A stretch of 64,000 bases of DNA from PALSA-612 sp964595575 (GTDB lineage: Bacteria; Actinomycetota; Thermoleophilia; Gaiellales; Gaiellaceae), in assembly GCA_964595575.1 (NCBI GenBank), contig CAZQRA010000005.1, positions 29,626 to 93,625 on the forward strand, read 5' to 3'. Position 1 is the first letter of the stretch. Each line of letters begins with the position of its first letter. Below the pieces are notes generated by a model. The model ran no database searches. It was not told where the DNA came from and saw only the letters and a list, made by a program, of their open reading frames with translations. Of this stretch, positions 43,597 through 52,128 are shown in pieces. A program made the position numbers and the translations under genes.

Positions 43597-45497
43597 GACG
43601 ACTTCCCTTCGTCGACGACCTCGTACTCAGCCTCCTCGACTTCCTCCTCCTGGGAGGCGCCGTCGCCGGAGGTCTTCGTGCTTGCCGCCTGCTCGGCCGC
43701 GGCCTTGGCGTACACCGCCTCGGCCAGCTTGTGCGAGGCCTCGACCAGGGCGTCGGTCTTGGCCTTGATCTCTGCCAGGTCGCTTCCCTCAAGCGCCTGC
43801 TTGAGCTCCATGATCCGGCCCTCGATGGTGGAGGCTTCGGCCTCCCCCAGCCGGTCGCGGTGCTCCTTGAGGCTCTTCTCGGTCTGGTAGACGAGGTTCT
43901 CGGCCGTGTTCTTGGCCTCGGCCAGCTCGCGCATCCGGCGCGCCTCCTCGGCGTGGGCCTCGGCCTCCCTCATCATCCGCTCCACCTCCTCCGGCTTGAG
44001 GCCGGAGCCGCCCTCGATGCGGATCTGCTGCTGGTTTCCCGTGCCCAGGTCCTTGGCGGTGACATGGAGGATGCCGTTGGCGTCGATGTCGAAGGCGACC
44101 TCGATCTGGGGCACGCCCCGCGGCGCCGGCGGGATGCCGACGAGCTGGAACTTGCCCAGGGTCTTGTTGAAGGCCGCCATCTCCGACTCCCCCTGGAGCA
44201 CGTGGATCTCCACCGAGGGCTGGTTGTCCTCAGCGGTGGTGAAGATCTCGGACTTGCGGGTGGGGATGGTCGTGTTGCGCTCGATGAGCTTGGTGAAGAT
44301 ACCGCCCTTCGTCTCGATGCCCAAGGAGAGCGGCGTCACGTCCAGGAGCAGGACGTCCTTGACCTCGCCCTTGAGGACGCCCGCCTGGATGGCAGCGCCC
44401 ACGGCTACCACCTCGTCCGGGTTGACCCCCTTGTGCGGCTCCTTACCGATCAGCTCCCGCACCTTCTCCTGGACCGCCGGCATGCGGGTCATGCCCCCCA
44501 CGAGCACGACGTGGTCGATCTGGTCGGGGGTGAGGCCGGCGTCGGCGAGCACCTGCTTCGTGGGCCCCACCACCCGCTCCAAGAGATCCCGGGTGAGCTC
44601 GTTCAGCTTGGCCCGGGTCAGCTGCATGTCCAGGTGCTTAGGGCCCTCCGGGGTGGCGGTGATGAAGGGCAGGTTGATCTGGGTGGTCATGGTCGAGGAC
44701 AGCTCCACCTTGGCCTTCTCCGCTGCCTCGTAGAGGCGCTGCAGGGCCATCCGGTCCTGGGAGAGGTCGATGCCGTGGTCCTTCTTGAACTCGGCCACCA
44801 TCCAGTCCACGATCGCCTTGTCCCAGTTGTCCCCGCCCAGGTGGTTGTCGCCGGAGGTCGCCTTGACCTCGAACACGCCGTCTCCGATCTCGAGGATGGA
44901 GACGTCGAAGGTGCCGCCGCCGAGGTCGAAGACGAGGATGGTCTGGTCGGTCTCCTTGTCCAGGCCGTAGGCGAGCGAGGCGGCGGTGGGCTCGTTGATG
45001 ATGCGCAGGACGTTGAGCCCGGCGATCTTGCCCGCGTCCTTAGTCGCCTCCCGCTGGGCGTTGTTGAAGTAGGCGGGCACGGTGATGACCGCCTCGGTGA
45101 CCTCCTCGCCCAGGTACGCCTCCGCGTCCTGCTTCAGCTTCTGGAGGATCATGGCGCTGATCTCGGGCGGCGCGTACTCCCTGCCGCCCACCTGGACGCG
45201 CACGTCGTCGTTCGGCCCCTTGACCACCTTGTAGGGGACGATCTTCATCTCTTCGCTGACCTCGTCGTACTTGCGGCCCATGAACCGCTTGATGGAGAAG
45301 ATGGTGTTCTCCGGGTTGGTGACCTGCTGGCGCTTGGCCGGGGCTCCTACCAGCCGCTGGCCGTCCTTGGTGAACGCCACCACCGAGGGAGTGGTGCGGC
45401 CGCCTTCGGCGTTGGGGATGACGGTGGGCTCGCTGCCCTCGATGACGGCCATGCAGGAGTTGGTCGTACCGAGGTCGATACCGATAGCCTTACCCAT
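43593..45497 (-). CDS. dnaK: Chaperone DnaK (Hsp70)
   Basis: 634 residues with all Hsp70 signatures: IGIDLGTTNSCMAV at the N terminus, VFDLGGGTFDVSIL, VVLVGGMTRMPAVQ, the interdomain linker VKDVLLLDVTPLSLGIET, and the substrate domain with ITAKDLGTGNQQQIRI. The C-terminal tail is acidic and ends EYEVVDEG. First gene of the dnaK operon, with a GGGAGG Shine-Dalgarno 9 nt before ATG. Confidence 0.98.
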   Translation of the reverse strand: MGKAIGIDLGTTNSCMAVIEGSEPTVIPNAEGGRTTPSVVAFTKDGQRLVGAPAKRQQVTNPENTIFSIKRFMGRKYDEVSEEMKIVPYKVVKGPNDDVRVQVGGREYAPPEISAMILQKLKQDAEAYLGEEVTEAVITVPAYFNNAQREATKDAGKIAGLNVLRIINEPTAASLAYGLDKETDQTILVFDLGGGTFDVSILEIGDGVFEVKATSGDNHLGGDNWDKAIVDWMVAEFKKDHGIDLSQDRMALQRLYEAAEKAKVELSSTMTTQINLPFITATPEGPKHLDMQLTRAKLNELTRDLLERVVGPTKQVLADAGLTPDQIDHVVLVGGMTRMPAVQEKVRELIGKEPHKGVNPDEVVAVGAAIQAGVLKGEVKDVLLLDVTPLSLGIETKGGIFTKLIERNTTIPTRKSEIFTTAEDNQPSVEIHVLQGESEMAAFNKTLGKFQLVGIPPAPRGVPQIEVAFDIDANGILHVTAKDLGTGNQQQIRIEGGSGLKPEEVERMMREAEAHAEEARRMRELAEAKNTAENLVYQTEKSLKEHRDRLGEAEASTIEGRIMELKQALEGSDLAEIKAKTDALVEASHKLAEAVYAKAAAEQAASTKTSGDGASQEEEVEEAEYEVVDEGKSS

Positions 45498-45506
45498 GTC
45501 GATCAG

Positions 45507-45512
45507 CCTCCC
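45507..45512 (-). promoter_or_regulatory. Ribosome binding site GGGAGG of dnaK
   Basis: GGGAGG lies 9 nt before the dnaK ATG; dnaK thus has a conventional leader, unlike the many leaderless genes around it. Confidence 0.6.
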
Positions 45513-45542
45513 TGACTATTAGCATCACTTCAAGAATAAAAT
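45513..45542 (+). promoter_or_regulatory. Promoter of the M29 pair: -35-like TGACTA, -10 TAAAAT
   Basis: TAAAAT (45537-45542) with TGACTA 18 bp upstream (45513-45518). The transcription start would lie about 6 nt before the ATG at 45555. The -10 overlaps the dnaK -10 on the other strand. Confidence 0.45.
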
Positions 45543-45561
45543 CTAAGCCCTATTATGTCAA
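45533..45561 (-). promoter_or_regulatory. dnaK: dnaK promoter: -35 TTGACA, 17-bp spacer, -10 TATTCT
   Basis: On the minus strand TTGACA (45561-45556) and TATTCT (45538-45533) are exactly 17 bp apart, a textbook sigma-A promoter in an unusually AT-rich patch. The -35 box overlaps the start codon of the divergent M29 gene. Confidence 0.65.
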
Positions 45562-46652
45562 GTCCTGCCGCGACGCGCCCCGAGGATTGGCGTCTCCGCG
45601 CCTACGCCGCCCTCCTCGTCGAGCGCTGCCTCGACATCCAGCCCCGCTGGCAGGTGCTCGTGTACAGCAGCCCCTTGGGTCGGCCCCTCGTCGAGGAGGT
45701 CATCCGCCTGGTCGCGCGCCGCGGCGCCTACGCCCTTCCCCGGCTGAGCTTCTCGCGGGCCGAGCCCGCCTGGACGACCAGGGCTCCTGCCCACCTGGTC
45801 GGCCGGCTTCCCGCCATCGAGGCCTACGAGCTCGACCATGCCGACTGCCTCGTCGTCATCGAGGCTCCGGAGAACACGAGGGCGGGATCGGAGGTGTCCG
45901 GGGAGCGGCTGGCGCTTCGCCGGGCCGCCCAGCGGCCCCACATGGAGCCCTTCTTCTCCGGGGAGAAGCCCTGGGTCGGCTGCCAGTATCCCACTCAGGC
46001 CTTGGCCCAGGACGCAGGCATGTCCCTCCCTGCCTTCTCCGAGCTCCTGTACGGCGCCGTTCTCGTCGACTGGGATGCCCTGGCCGAGCGCATGCGCAGG
46101 ATCGCCGAGCGCTTCGACGCCGCCGACGAGGTGCGGATCGTGGCCGAGGGCACCGACCTCCGCTTCAGCCTGTCCGGGCGCCGGGGTCGAGTGGACGCCC
46201 TGGGCGCCAACGTGCCCGGCGGGGAGGTCTTCTACTGCCCCCTGGAGGACTCGGCCGAGGGAGTCATCACCTTCGCCGAGTACCCAGCCTGCTACGGCGG
46301 ACGAGCGGTGGAGGGAGTGCGCCTTCGCTTCCGGCAGGGACGCGTGGTGGAGGCATCGTCGCGCACCGACGAGGAGTTTCTCCTCGCCACCCTGGACACG
46401 GACGAGGGAGCGCGGGCCCTGGGGGAGTTCGGCATCGGCTGCAACCCGGGCATCCAGCGCCACCTGAAGAACACCCTCTTCGACGAGAAGATCGAGGGCA
46501 CGATCCACCTCGCCCTCGGCAACGGCTTCCCCTTCCTGGGCGGCACCAACGTCAGCGCCGTCCACTGGGACATGGTCAAGGATCTGCGGCGGGGAGGTCG
46601 CATCGAGCTCGACGGTCAGGTCGTCCAGGACGGGGGGACGTGGCTCATCTAG
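45555..46652 (+). CDS. M29 family aminopeptidase (first of tandem pair)
   Basis: 365 residues of the thermophilic aminopeptidase T/AmpS (M29) family. Metal-ligand candidates are in the conserved blocks VITFAEYPACYGG (Glu), TLFDEKIEGTIHLALGNGF (Glu, His) and NVSAVHWDMVKDL (His, Asp). EAPENTRAGSEV is a further family block. It removes N-terminal amino acids from peptides, with a dinuclear metal centre. It is divergent from dnaK with overlapping promoters, which may link peptide turnover to the heat-shock operon (inference). The stop overlaps the start of the paralogue by 13 nt. Confidence 0.9.
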   Translation: MSSPAATRPEDWRLRAYAALLVERCLDIQPRWQVLVYSSPLGRPLVEEVIRLVARRGAYALPRLSFSRAEPAWTTRAPAHLVGRLPAIEAYELDHADCLVVIEAPENTRAGSEVSGERLALRRAAQRPHMEPFFSGEKPWVGCQYPTQALAQDAGMSLPAFSELLYGAVLVDWDALAERMRRIAERFDAADEVRIVAEGTDLRFSLSGRRGRVDALGANVPGGEVFYCPLEDSAEGVITFAEYPACYGGRAVEGVRLRFRQGRVVEASSRTDEEFLLATLDTDEGARALGEFGIGCNPGIQRHLKNTLFDEKIEGTIHLALGNGFPFLGGTNVSAVHWDMVKDLRRGGRIELDGQVVQDGGTWLI

Positions 46653-47731
46653 CCGCCGATCCCAGGGTCGAGCGCTACGCCCGGCTCCTCGTGGAGCGCT
46701 GCCTCGACGCCCAGCCGGGCTGGCAGGTGCTGGTGCGCTCCACCCCCCTTGCCCGGCCGCTCGTGGAGGCGGTGCAGGGGGCGCTGGCAGAGCGTGGCGC
46801 CTACGCCGTCGTCCGCCTGAACTGGAGCTTGTGGCCGACCGACCTCGTGTGGGCCGCCGAGGCCCCACTCGAGCTCCTGGGCGAGCTCCCCGACATCGAT
46901 CGAGCCACCTGCGAGCTCATGGACGCCCGTATCACCATCGAGGCTCCCGAGAACACCCGCCAAGGCTCCGACCTCGACCCCGAGCGACGGGCGCTCGTCC
47001 GTCGGGCAGAGCGGGCCTTCTATCGGAGGACGATGGCCATGGAGATCCCCTGGGTGAGCTGCCAGTTCCCCACCCAGGCGCTCGCCCAAGAGGCCGACGT
47101 GACCCTCCCCCAGCTCGAGGAGGTCCTATACGCCGCCTGCCTCCGGGACTGGGACTCCGAGCGGGAGCGGCTCTCTCGCTACGCCGAGCTCTTCGACGCC
47201 GCCGAGGAGGTGCGGATCGTGGGCTCCGGGACCGACCTTCGCTTGAGCCTGTCCGGGCGCCGGGGGGAGGTGGACGACGGTCGCACGAACATGCCCGGCG
47301 GGGAGATCTTCTACGCGCCGGTGGAGGACTCCGCGGAGGGGACGATCCTGTTCGCCGAGTGCCCCGCCGTCCACGACGGCCACGAGCTCCGGGGCGTCCG
47401 CCTTCGCTTCCGAGCTGGCGAGGTGGTCGAGGCCTCGGCGGCGAGCGGCGAGGAGGCGCTCCTCGAAGCCCTCGACCGCGACCCCGGGGCCCGCCGTCTC
47501 GGCGAGCTTGGCATCGGCTGCAACCCCGGCATCACCCGGCCCATGCGCAACATCCTCTTCGACGAGAAGATGGAGGGCTCCATCCACCTTGCCCTGGGCC
47601 AGAGCTACTCCTTCCTGGGCGGCGTCAACGTGAGCGCCATCCATTGGGATCTCGTCAAGGACCTGCGCCGGGAAGGCCGCCTCGAGCTCGACGGACAAGT
47701 CGTGCAAGAAGGGGGGCGGTGGCTCGTCTGA
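46640..47731 (+). CDS. M29 family aminopeptidase (second of tandem pair)
   Basis: 363 residues closely related to its upstream neighbour along the whole length (shared LLVERCLDxQPxWQVLV, IEAPENTRxGS, SCQFPTQALAQ, GIGCNPGI, NILFDEKMEGSIHLALG, NVSAIHWDLVKDL). All metal-ligand positions (Glu, Glu, His, His, Asp) are kept, so both copies look active. The start is a GTG at 46640 inside the end of the first gene. The 3' end overlaps the convergent PAP2_3 gene by 77 nt. Confidence 0.88.
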   Translation: MAHLAADPRVERYARLLVERCLDAQPGWQVLVRSTPLARPLVEAVQGALAERGAYAVVRLNWSLWPTDLVWAAEAPLELLGELPDIDRATCELMDARITIEAPENTRQGSDLDPERRALVRRAERAFYRRTMAMEIPWVSCQFPTQALAQEADVTLPQLEEVLYAACLRDWDSERERLSRYAELFDAAEEVRIVGSGTDLRLSLSGRRGEVDDGRTNMPGGEIFYAPVEDSAEGTILFAECPAVHDGHELRGVRLRFRAGEVVEASAASGEEALLEALDRDPGARRLGELGIGCNPGITRPMRNILFDEKMEGSIHLALGQSYSFLGGVNVSAIHWDLVKDLRREGRLELDGQVVQEGGRWLV

Positions 47732-48449
47732 GATCTGTCCTCGAGCCCTTGGTCGCGGCGGGGTCCCTCGTCCGGTCGAGCCGGCGGGCGAGGCGCAGGG
47801 CAGCCGAGCCGAGCGCCCAGCCGGCGGCCGCGTCCAGGAGGTAGTGGTTCGCCGTCACGAGCACGGTCAGCGCCACCGCCGGCGGGTAGAGGGGGGCGAG
47901 CAGGCGGAGGAGCCGCGACCGGGCCGTGGTGCCGATCCCGTCGGCGGTGACAACCGCGTAGGCAACGTGGATGCTCGGCAGCGCGGCGATGGGGTTGTAG
48001 AGCTGCACCACGAGGCCCCGCTCCAGGTCGACCCCCTCCTCGAGGATCGTGTCCGTGAAGTCGTCGAGCTTGCGCGGGGGAGCGGTGGGGAAGAGGAGGA
48101 AGACGGGCAGGGCGCCTGCGGTGGCGAGAGCTACGGCCCGCCGCAGGCGGTGGAACTCAGGGTGGCGGCGCCGGTACAGGAGGATCAGCCAGCCCACGGT
48201 GAGCCCCACGTTGAGGGTGACGTAGGCGACGTTCAGCATGCGGACGACCCCTCGCCGGGCGAGGACGAGGCGCTGGATCTCGGGCTCGACGTAGATGCCG
48301 AGGCGGCGCTCGAGCGCGACCACCCGCTCCGCGTTGCGATGGGCAGCGAGCCTGCCCCGCTCGTGCCAGACGACCTTGCGCACGGCCAGGTAGGCGGCGT
48401 ACACGGCCAGCCCGATCGCCACCTCGCGCCGGCCCCGGAACCGCCTCAC
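47655..48449 (-). CDS. PAP2_3-type membrane phosphatase/phosphotransferase (Aur1-like)
   Basis: 264 residues with about six membrane spans. The phosphatase motifs are of the inositol-phosphotransferase (PAP2_3/Aur1) kind: AALPSIHVAYAVV and LVTANHYLLDAAAGWALG with the two catalytic histidines and Asp. It probably transfers or removes a phospho-head group on a membrane lipid; a role with phosphatidylinositol is inferred from the nearby PimA-like gene. The GTG at 48449 overlaps the acyltransferase stop (GTGA). The C-terminal tail past the last helix is basic and overlaps the convergent gene. Confidence 0.8.
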   Translation of the reverse strand: MRRFRGRREVAIGLAVYAAYLAVRKVVWHERGRLAAHRNAERVVALERRLGIYVEPEIQRLVLARRGVVRMLNVAYVTLNVGLTVGWLILLYRRRHPEFHRLRRAVALATAGALPVFLLFPTAPPRKLDDFTDTILEEGVDLERGLVVQLYNPIAALPSIHVAYAVVTADGIGTTARSRLLRLLAPLYPPAVALTVLVTANHYLLDAAAGWALGSAALRLARRLDRTRDPAATKGSRTDLRRATAPLLARLVRRARGGLPGAGP

Positions 48450-49630
48450 GCCGCCTCCCGGGCGCTCTCGTACCTGCGAGCCAGCCGCCGCACCGCCTCG
48501 TGGTCGCCACCGAGCCGGCGCCCGGCCGCCAGCGCCTCCTCCAGCCGCTGTCTGCGCTCGGGCCCGGCGAGCGCGGGATCGACCGGTCGCCCCTCTGCCT
48601 GGGCGGAGGCGACCGCCTGCTCCAGGCCCCGCTCCACCTTGTCGGGGGTCGCCTCGGGGTCGCGGAGGAGCGCCTCGGCCACGACCTGTCCGCAGGTGAG
48701 GGGAGTGGCCAGGCGCAGCGCTGCCAGCAGCCTCGGCTCGACGTCCGCCCAGGGAGGCTCGAGCCCCTCCCCCACGCCCACGAGGACGAGGGGTCGGCCT
48801 CGGACGAGCGGGTCGTACGAGAGCCCGAGCGGCTGGATCCGAGCAGCCTGCGAGCGGCGCACCAACGTCCCCACCGCCCGCTGCAGAGGCCCGATCGCCC
48901 CGTCCGGCGACAGCCGCCCCTCGGGGAACATGAGGAGCGAGCCCCCGGCGCGGAGGAGCTCGACGAAGCGGGAGAAGTCCTCGGCCGCCTCGATGGCCCG
49001 GCGGCTCCAGAGGGGCTCCAGCTCCGGCACCGACGCCCGCTCGCGATCGGCGTCGACCCAGAGAAGGTCGGCGTACTCCCCGCGGAGCACGTCGGCCGCG
49101 CGCCGGGGCGGGGGGTAGCCAAGACGGCGGGCCCGCGTCCGCAGAGGCTCCAGGTACTCCGGCGGCAGGAGCTCGAGGTCGAGCTCGGGAGCCTCGACCA
49201 GGAGCTCGACCAGGTGCATCCGCTTGGGGGACCGGATGGGCAAGCACGAGAGGGTCGAGCCGATGATCCGCCCCACGCCGAGCGGGAAGAGGAGGCGCCG
49301 AGCGAGCAGGGGAAGCCCGGGTAGAAAGCCGGCGAAGAAGCCGGGCAGGAAGAGGTCGTCGCGGACGACGAAGCCCGGCCGGCCCCGGCGGCGGCGAAGG
49401 AGCCCAAGCGCGAAGTACAGCTCGCCGCAGATCACGGGGACGTCGGCGTGGCGCTCGTGGGTGGAGGCGATGATCGTCCCCGGCACGAGCGCAAGGCGCT
49501 CGCGGCCGAGCAGCCGCACCCGGAACACGGCGTGCGACCAGGCCCGCATCCCGAGCGCCACCAGGTCGTAGAGGAGGGTGGTGCGCCCGGGCCGGAGCGC
49601 ACCCGCCGGCGGCCGCTTCCCCGCCCTCAT
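48446..49630 (-). CDS. PlsC-like 1-acylglycerol-phosphate-type acyltransferase
   Basis: 394 residues with the acyltransferase HX4D motif STHERHADVP near residue 60 and the FPEGRLS motif near 250, plus PLGLSYDPLVRGRP. The C-terminal 120 residues are an added Glu/Arg/Ala-rich helical region not found in typical PlsC. It would acylate a lipid head group or glycerol backbone. In mycobacteria an acyltransferase (PatA) sits with pimA in the PIM cluster; the adjacent PimA-like gene makes a similar role possible. ATGA overlap with the upstream glycosyltransferase. Confidence 0.82.
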   Translation of the reverse strand: MRAGKRPPAGALRPGRTTLLYDLVALGMRAWSHAVFRVRLLGRERLALVPGTIIASTHERHADVPVICGELYFALGLLRRRRGRPGFVVRDDLFLPGFFAGFLPGLPLLARRLLFPLGVGRIIGSTLSCLPIRSPKRMHLVELLVEAPELDLELLPPEYLEPLRTRARRLGYPPPRRAADVLRGEYADLLWVDADRERASVPELEPLWSRRAIEAAEDFSRFVELLRAGGSLLMFPEGRLSPDGAIGPLQRAVGTLVRRSQAARIQPLGLSYDPLVRGRPLVLVGVGEGLEPPWADVEPRLLAALRLATPLTCGQVVAEALLRDPEATPDKVERGLEQAVASAQAEGRPVDPALAGPERRQRLEEALAAGRRLGGDHEAVRRLARRYESAREAA

Positions 49631-50766
49631 GTCCTCAGCCCCGCCCTCGCCCCGGACGAGCTTCTCCTGCCCGGCTCCCTTTCGACGCCGCGGCCGACGC
49701 CCAGGACGTCCGCGTACACGGCCAGGATGCGCTCGGCTACGCACGACCAGTCGTAGCGCAGGGCCTCCTGCCGCGCTGCCTCGCCCATGCGGGCCCGGAG
49801 CGCCTCGTCGGCGAGGAGCTCGCCCAGGGCGGCGGCGAGGGCCTGGGGGTCGCCGGGGGGCACTAGCCGACCCCACTCCGGGCGCACGAGGTCGCGGTAG
49901 CCCGGGATGTCGGACGCGACCACGGGCAGCCCGGCCGCCATCCCCTCCACCAGTACCACCCCGAAGCTCTCGCTCCCCAGGGAAGGGGCGCAGAGGAGGT
50001 CGGCGGCGGCGAGTCGCCGCAGCTTCTCCTCCTCGGTCGCGCGCCCCAGCACCCGCACGCCGGGGAGGGCGGCGACGTCGCCCGGCTCGACGCCCACGAG
50101 CTCGAGCTCGACCTCCCCGCCGAGCCGGGAGAACGCCTCCAGCAGCACGGGGAGGCCCTTGCGTCGCTCGGGCCGCCCCACGAAGACGATCCGCGCCCGA
50201 GGCCCCTTGGGCGCAGGAGGCAGAGCGGGCGGGGCCTCGATCCCGTTGGGGATGACCACGTACCGCCCTGGGCAGACGCGCTCGACGTGGTGCCGCGCCG
50301 CCTCGGAGACGGCGATGCGGGCGGCGAGCCGGGCCAGGGATCGGCGGGCAAGCGGGGCGAACACGGCGTACCAGCGAGGCGAGTCGGCGTACATGTGGAA
50401 GGTCCCCACGAGGGGGGCGCGGGCCGCCACGAGCAGCGTGAAGCAGGTCCAGGGGATCATCGGCTCGTGCAGGTGGATGAGGTCGTAGCGGGACGAGCGG
50501 GCGATCCGGAGGCAGCGGGCGATCGCCCCTGGGCTCAAGGCCACCCGCTGCACGGAGCGGTTGTCCGGAATCGGAAGCGAGCGTCCCACGGCCACGAAGC
50601 CGGGGAGGTCGACCGGCCCGTCCGCCGGGGCGACGATGTCGACCTCGAGCCCCCGGGCCCGGAGCTGGCGGGCAAGCCCCGCCACGTGCGCCTGTACCCC
50701 TCCCGGATAGCTCCACGAGTACGGGCAGACGAGCGCCACCCGCAGGCCCGCAAGGGCGCTCCTCAC
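49627..50766 (-). CDS. GT4 glycosyltransferase, PimA-like (phosphatidylinositol mannosyltransferase type)
   Basis: 379 residues. The N terminus LRVALVCPYSWSYPGGVQAHVAGLA matches the PimA-type acceptor domain, and the C-terminal GT4 nucleotide-sugar site reads FVGRPERRKGLPVLLEAF and APSLGSESFGVVLVEGMAAGLPVVASD with the EX7E motif. PimA adds the first mannose to phosphatidylinositol on the cytoplasmic face. PimA identity is supported by the presence of inositol-phosphate synthase and a PI-type CDP-alcohol transferase 6 kb away. The GTG at 50766 gives a family-like N terminus; a start at 50838 is also open. Confidence 0.82.
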   Translation of the reverse strand: MRSALAGLRVALVCPYSWSYPGGVQAHVAGLARQLRARGLEVDIVAPADGPVDLPGFVAVGRSLPIPDNRSVQRVALSPGAIARCLRIARSSRYDLIHLHEPMIPWTCFTLLVAARAPLVGTFHMYADSPRWYAVFAPLARRSLARLAARIAVSEAARHHVERVCPGRYVVIPNGIEAPPALPPAPKGPRARIVFVGRPERRKGLPVLLEAFSRLGGEVELELVGVEPGDVAALPGVRVLGRATEEEKLRRLAAADLLCAPSLGSESFGVVLVEGMAAGLPVVASDIPGYRDLVRPEWGRLVPPGDPQALAAALGELLADEALRARMGEAARQEALRYDWSCVAERILAVYADVLGVGRGVEREPGRRSSSGARAGLRT

Positions 50767-50875
50767 ACGGCGTCCTCCCGGCCCACCGTCCCCGCCGGCA
50801 GGTGGCAGCCAGGGGCCGGCCGGGGCGATGGTCCGCACCTCATCCCGCCTGAGCTCCCGTGGACAAGGGGGCTCC

Positions 50876-51994
50876 TCATGCCGGCTGGGGCCGCGCCTTG
50901 GCGAGGTCGCGCTGGAGCGTGGGAAGCGTGGGGACGAAGGCCAGGGCCGGCCCGAGCGGGATCCAGAACGAGAACACCCGGTAGAGGACGGCTGCGAGGA
51001 GGGCCTGGGCCAGGGGAAGGCCGACGAGGTGCAAGGTCAGGGCTAGGGAGGCCTCGATCCCGCCTGCGCCTCCCCCAGGCAGCGGCAGGGCGGTGATGAC
51101 GTAGGCGGTCGTGAACGCGAGCGCGAGCGCCGCCAGCCCGAGCTCTCCGCCGAAGGCCTTGATCGAGGCATGCACCGTGACCATGTGGCCGATCCAGAAG
51201 AGGGAGAGGCCAACGATACTCTCCCACTCCCGCAGCGGCCGCAGGAAGACGGCGCGCACGATTTCGAGGCCGCCCACGGCGTCCGCGAAGCCGGCACGCA
51301 GCTTGGAGGCAAGCCACCGGCCCCAGGGGGCGAGCGAGCGCTCCCGCGGCCGCGGGACCGGGCGCGGCATCCGGGCCAGCCGCTCGATCCGGCCGGGGGC
51401 GCTGACCCAGAGGCCGGCCAGGAAAGAGAACGGGACGACGGCGATCCAGGTCGCCGTCACCGCGTACGGCGCCCTGCCTGCCCCGGCCAGGACGAGGGCC
51501 GCCGAGGCGGTGGCGAGGAGGCCCAGGGTCGCCCAGGAGAGGGTGTTGAAGGCAAGCACGCGCCGCACCGCGTCGTGGAGGGCCATCCCCGCCCGGCGCA
51601 GAGCCCAGTACTGCACCGCCAGGCCGCCGGGGGCGGAGCCGGCCGCGAACGCCCCGAAGCTGAGCGCGACAACCCGCGTCGCCGTCCAGTAGCCGAGCTC
51701 CGGCCCGCCCCTGACGCGGGCGACCGCGCGGTAGGCGAGGATGTAGCCCCCGTAGGCGAGGAGGATGCCGCCGAAGCCCACCGGGAACCAGATCCCGCTC
51801 GCCTTGCGGACGGCGTCGTCGAGCTTGCTGTAGTCGGCGGCGCGTCCGACCAGGGCCACCGCCGCCGAGGTGAGGAGGAGGGCGAGCACGACCATGCCCC
51901 CGGCTCGCCGGCGCTCGAGGCGGGGCGCGCGCGCCCGTCCCTGCTCGGGCACCTGCAGGCCGAGACGGATGCTGCTCGGGCCGGTGTCTTGCAT
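50876..51994 (-). CDS. Lysylphosphatidylglycerol-synthase transmembrane-domain protein (UPF0104)
   Basis: 372 residues, about eight membrane spans, matching the LPG_synthase_TM/UPF0104 flippase-like domain: FGAFAAGSAPGGLAVQYWALRRAG, ALPLPGGGAGGIEASLAL and VLYRVFSFWIPL. No C-terminal aminoacyl-transferase domain is present, so it is not MprF itself. In actinobacteria such proteins often accompany glycolipid genes. A TAGGCT -10 box ends 6 nt before the ATG. Confidence 0.85.
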   Translation of the reverse strand: MQDTGPSSIRLGLQVPEQGRARAPRLERRRAGGMVVLALLLTSAAVALVGRAADYSKLDDAVRKASGIWFPVGFGGILLAYGGYILAYRAVARVRGGPELGYWTATRVVALSFGAFAAGSAPGGLAVQYWALRRAGMALHDAVRRVLAFNTLSWATLGLLATASAALVLAGAGRAPYAVTATWIAVVPFSFLAGLWVSAPGRIERLARMPRPVPRPRERSLAPWGRWLASKLRAGFADAVGGLEIVRAVFLRPLREWESIVGLSLFWIGHMVTVHASIKAFGGELGLAALALAFTTAYVITALPLPGGGAGGIEASLALTLHLVGLPLAQALLAAVLYRVFSFWIPLGPALAFVPTLPTLQRDLAKARPQPA

Positions 51995-52000
51995 GGGAAC

Positions 52001-52006
52001 AGCCTA
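52001..52006 (-). promoter_or_regulatory. -10 box TAGGCT for the UPF0104 gene
   Basis: TAGGCT ends 6 nt before the ATG at 51994, the leaderless spacing. Confidence 0.45.
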
Positions 52007-52121
52007 GTAGGCGCGAGGCCGCTCGCCCAAGCGAGGAGAGGGGCAGGAGGGGCGGCGGCTCTTCCCAGGGAGGGCGCGCAGGGAGAAGGCCTCGCCGGAG
52101 CGCCGCCGGGCCGGCGAGCGG

Positions 52122-52127
52122 TACGCT
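52122..52127 (+). promoter_or_regulatory. moaA: -10 box TACGCT for moaA
   Basis: TACGCT lies only 1 nt before the ATG at 52129 but 7 nt before an in-frame GTG at 52135. If this is the -10 box, translation starts at 52135 on a leaderless mRNA. Confidence 0.4.
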
Positions 52128-52128
52128 G

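Noticed and set aside
43731..45515. 594-codon open frame on the plus strand opposite dnaK
   Set aside because: Antisense shadow of dnaK; no start signals and no domain features.
45587..47731. A 714-codon double-length aminopeptidase
   Set aside because: The first half is an out-of-frame reading of the first M29 gene; the second M29 gene starts at GTG 46640.
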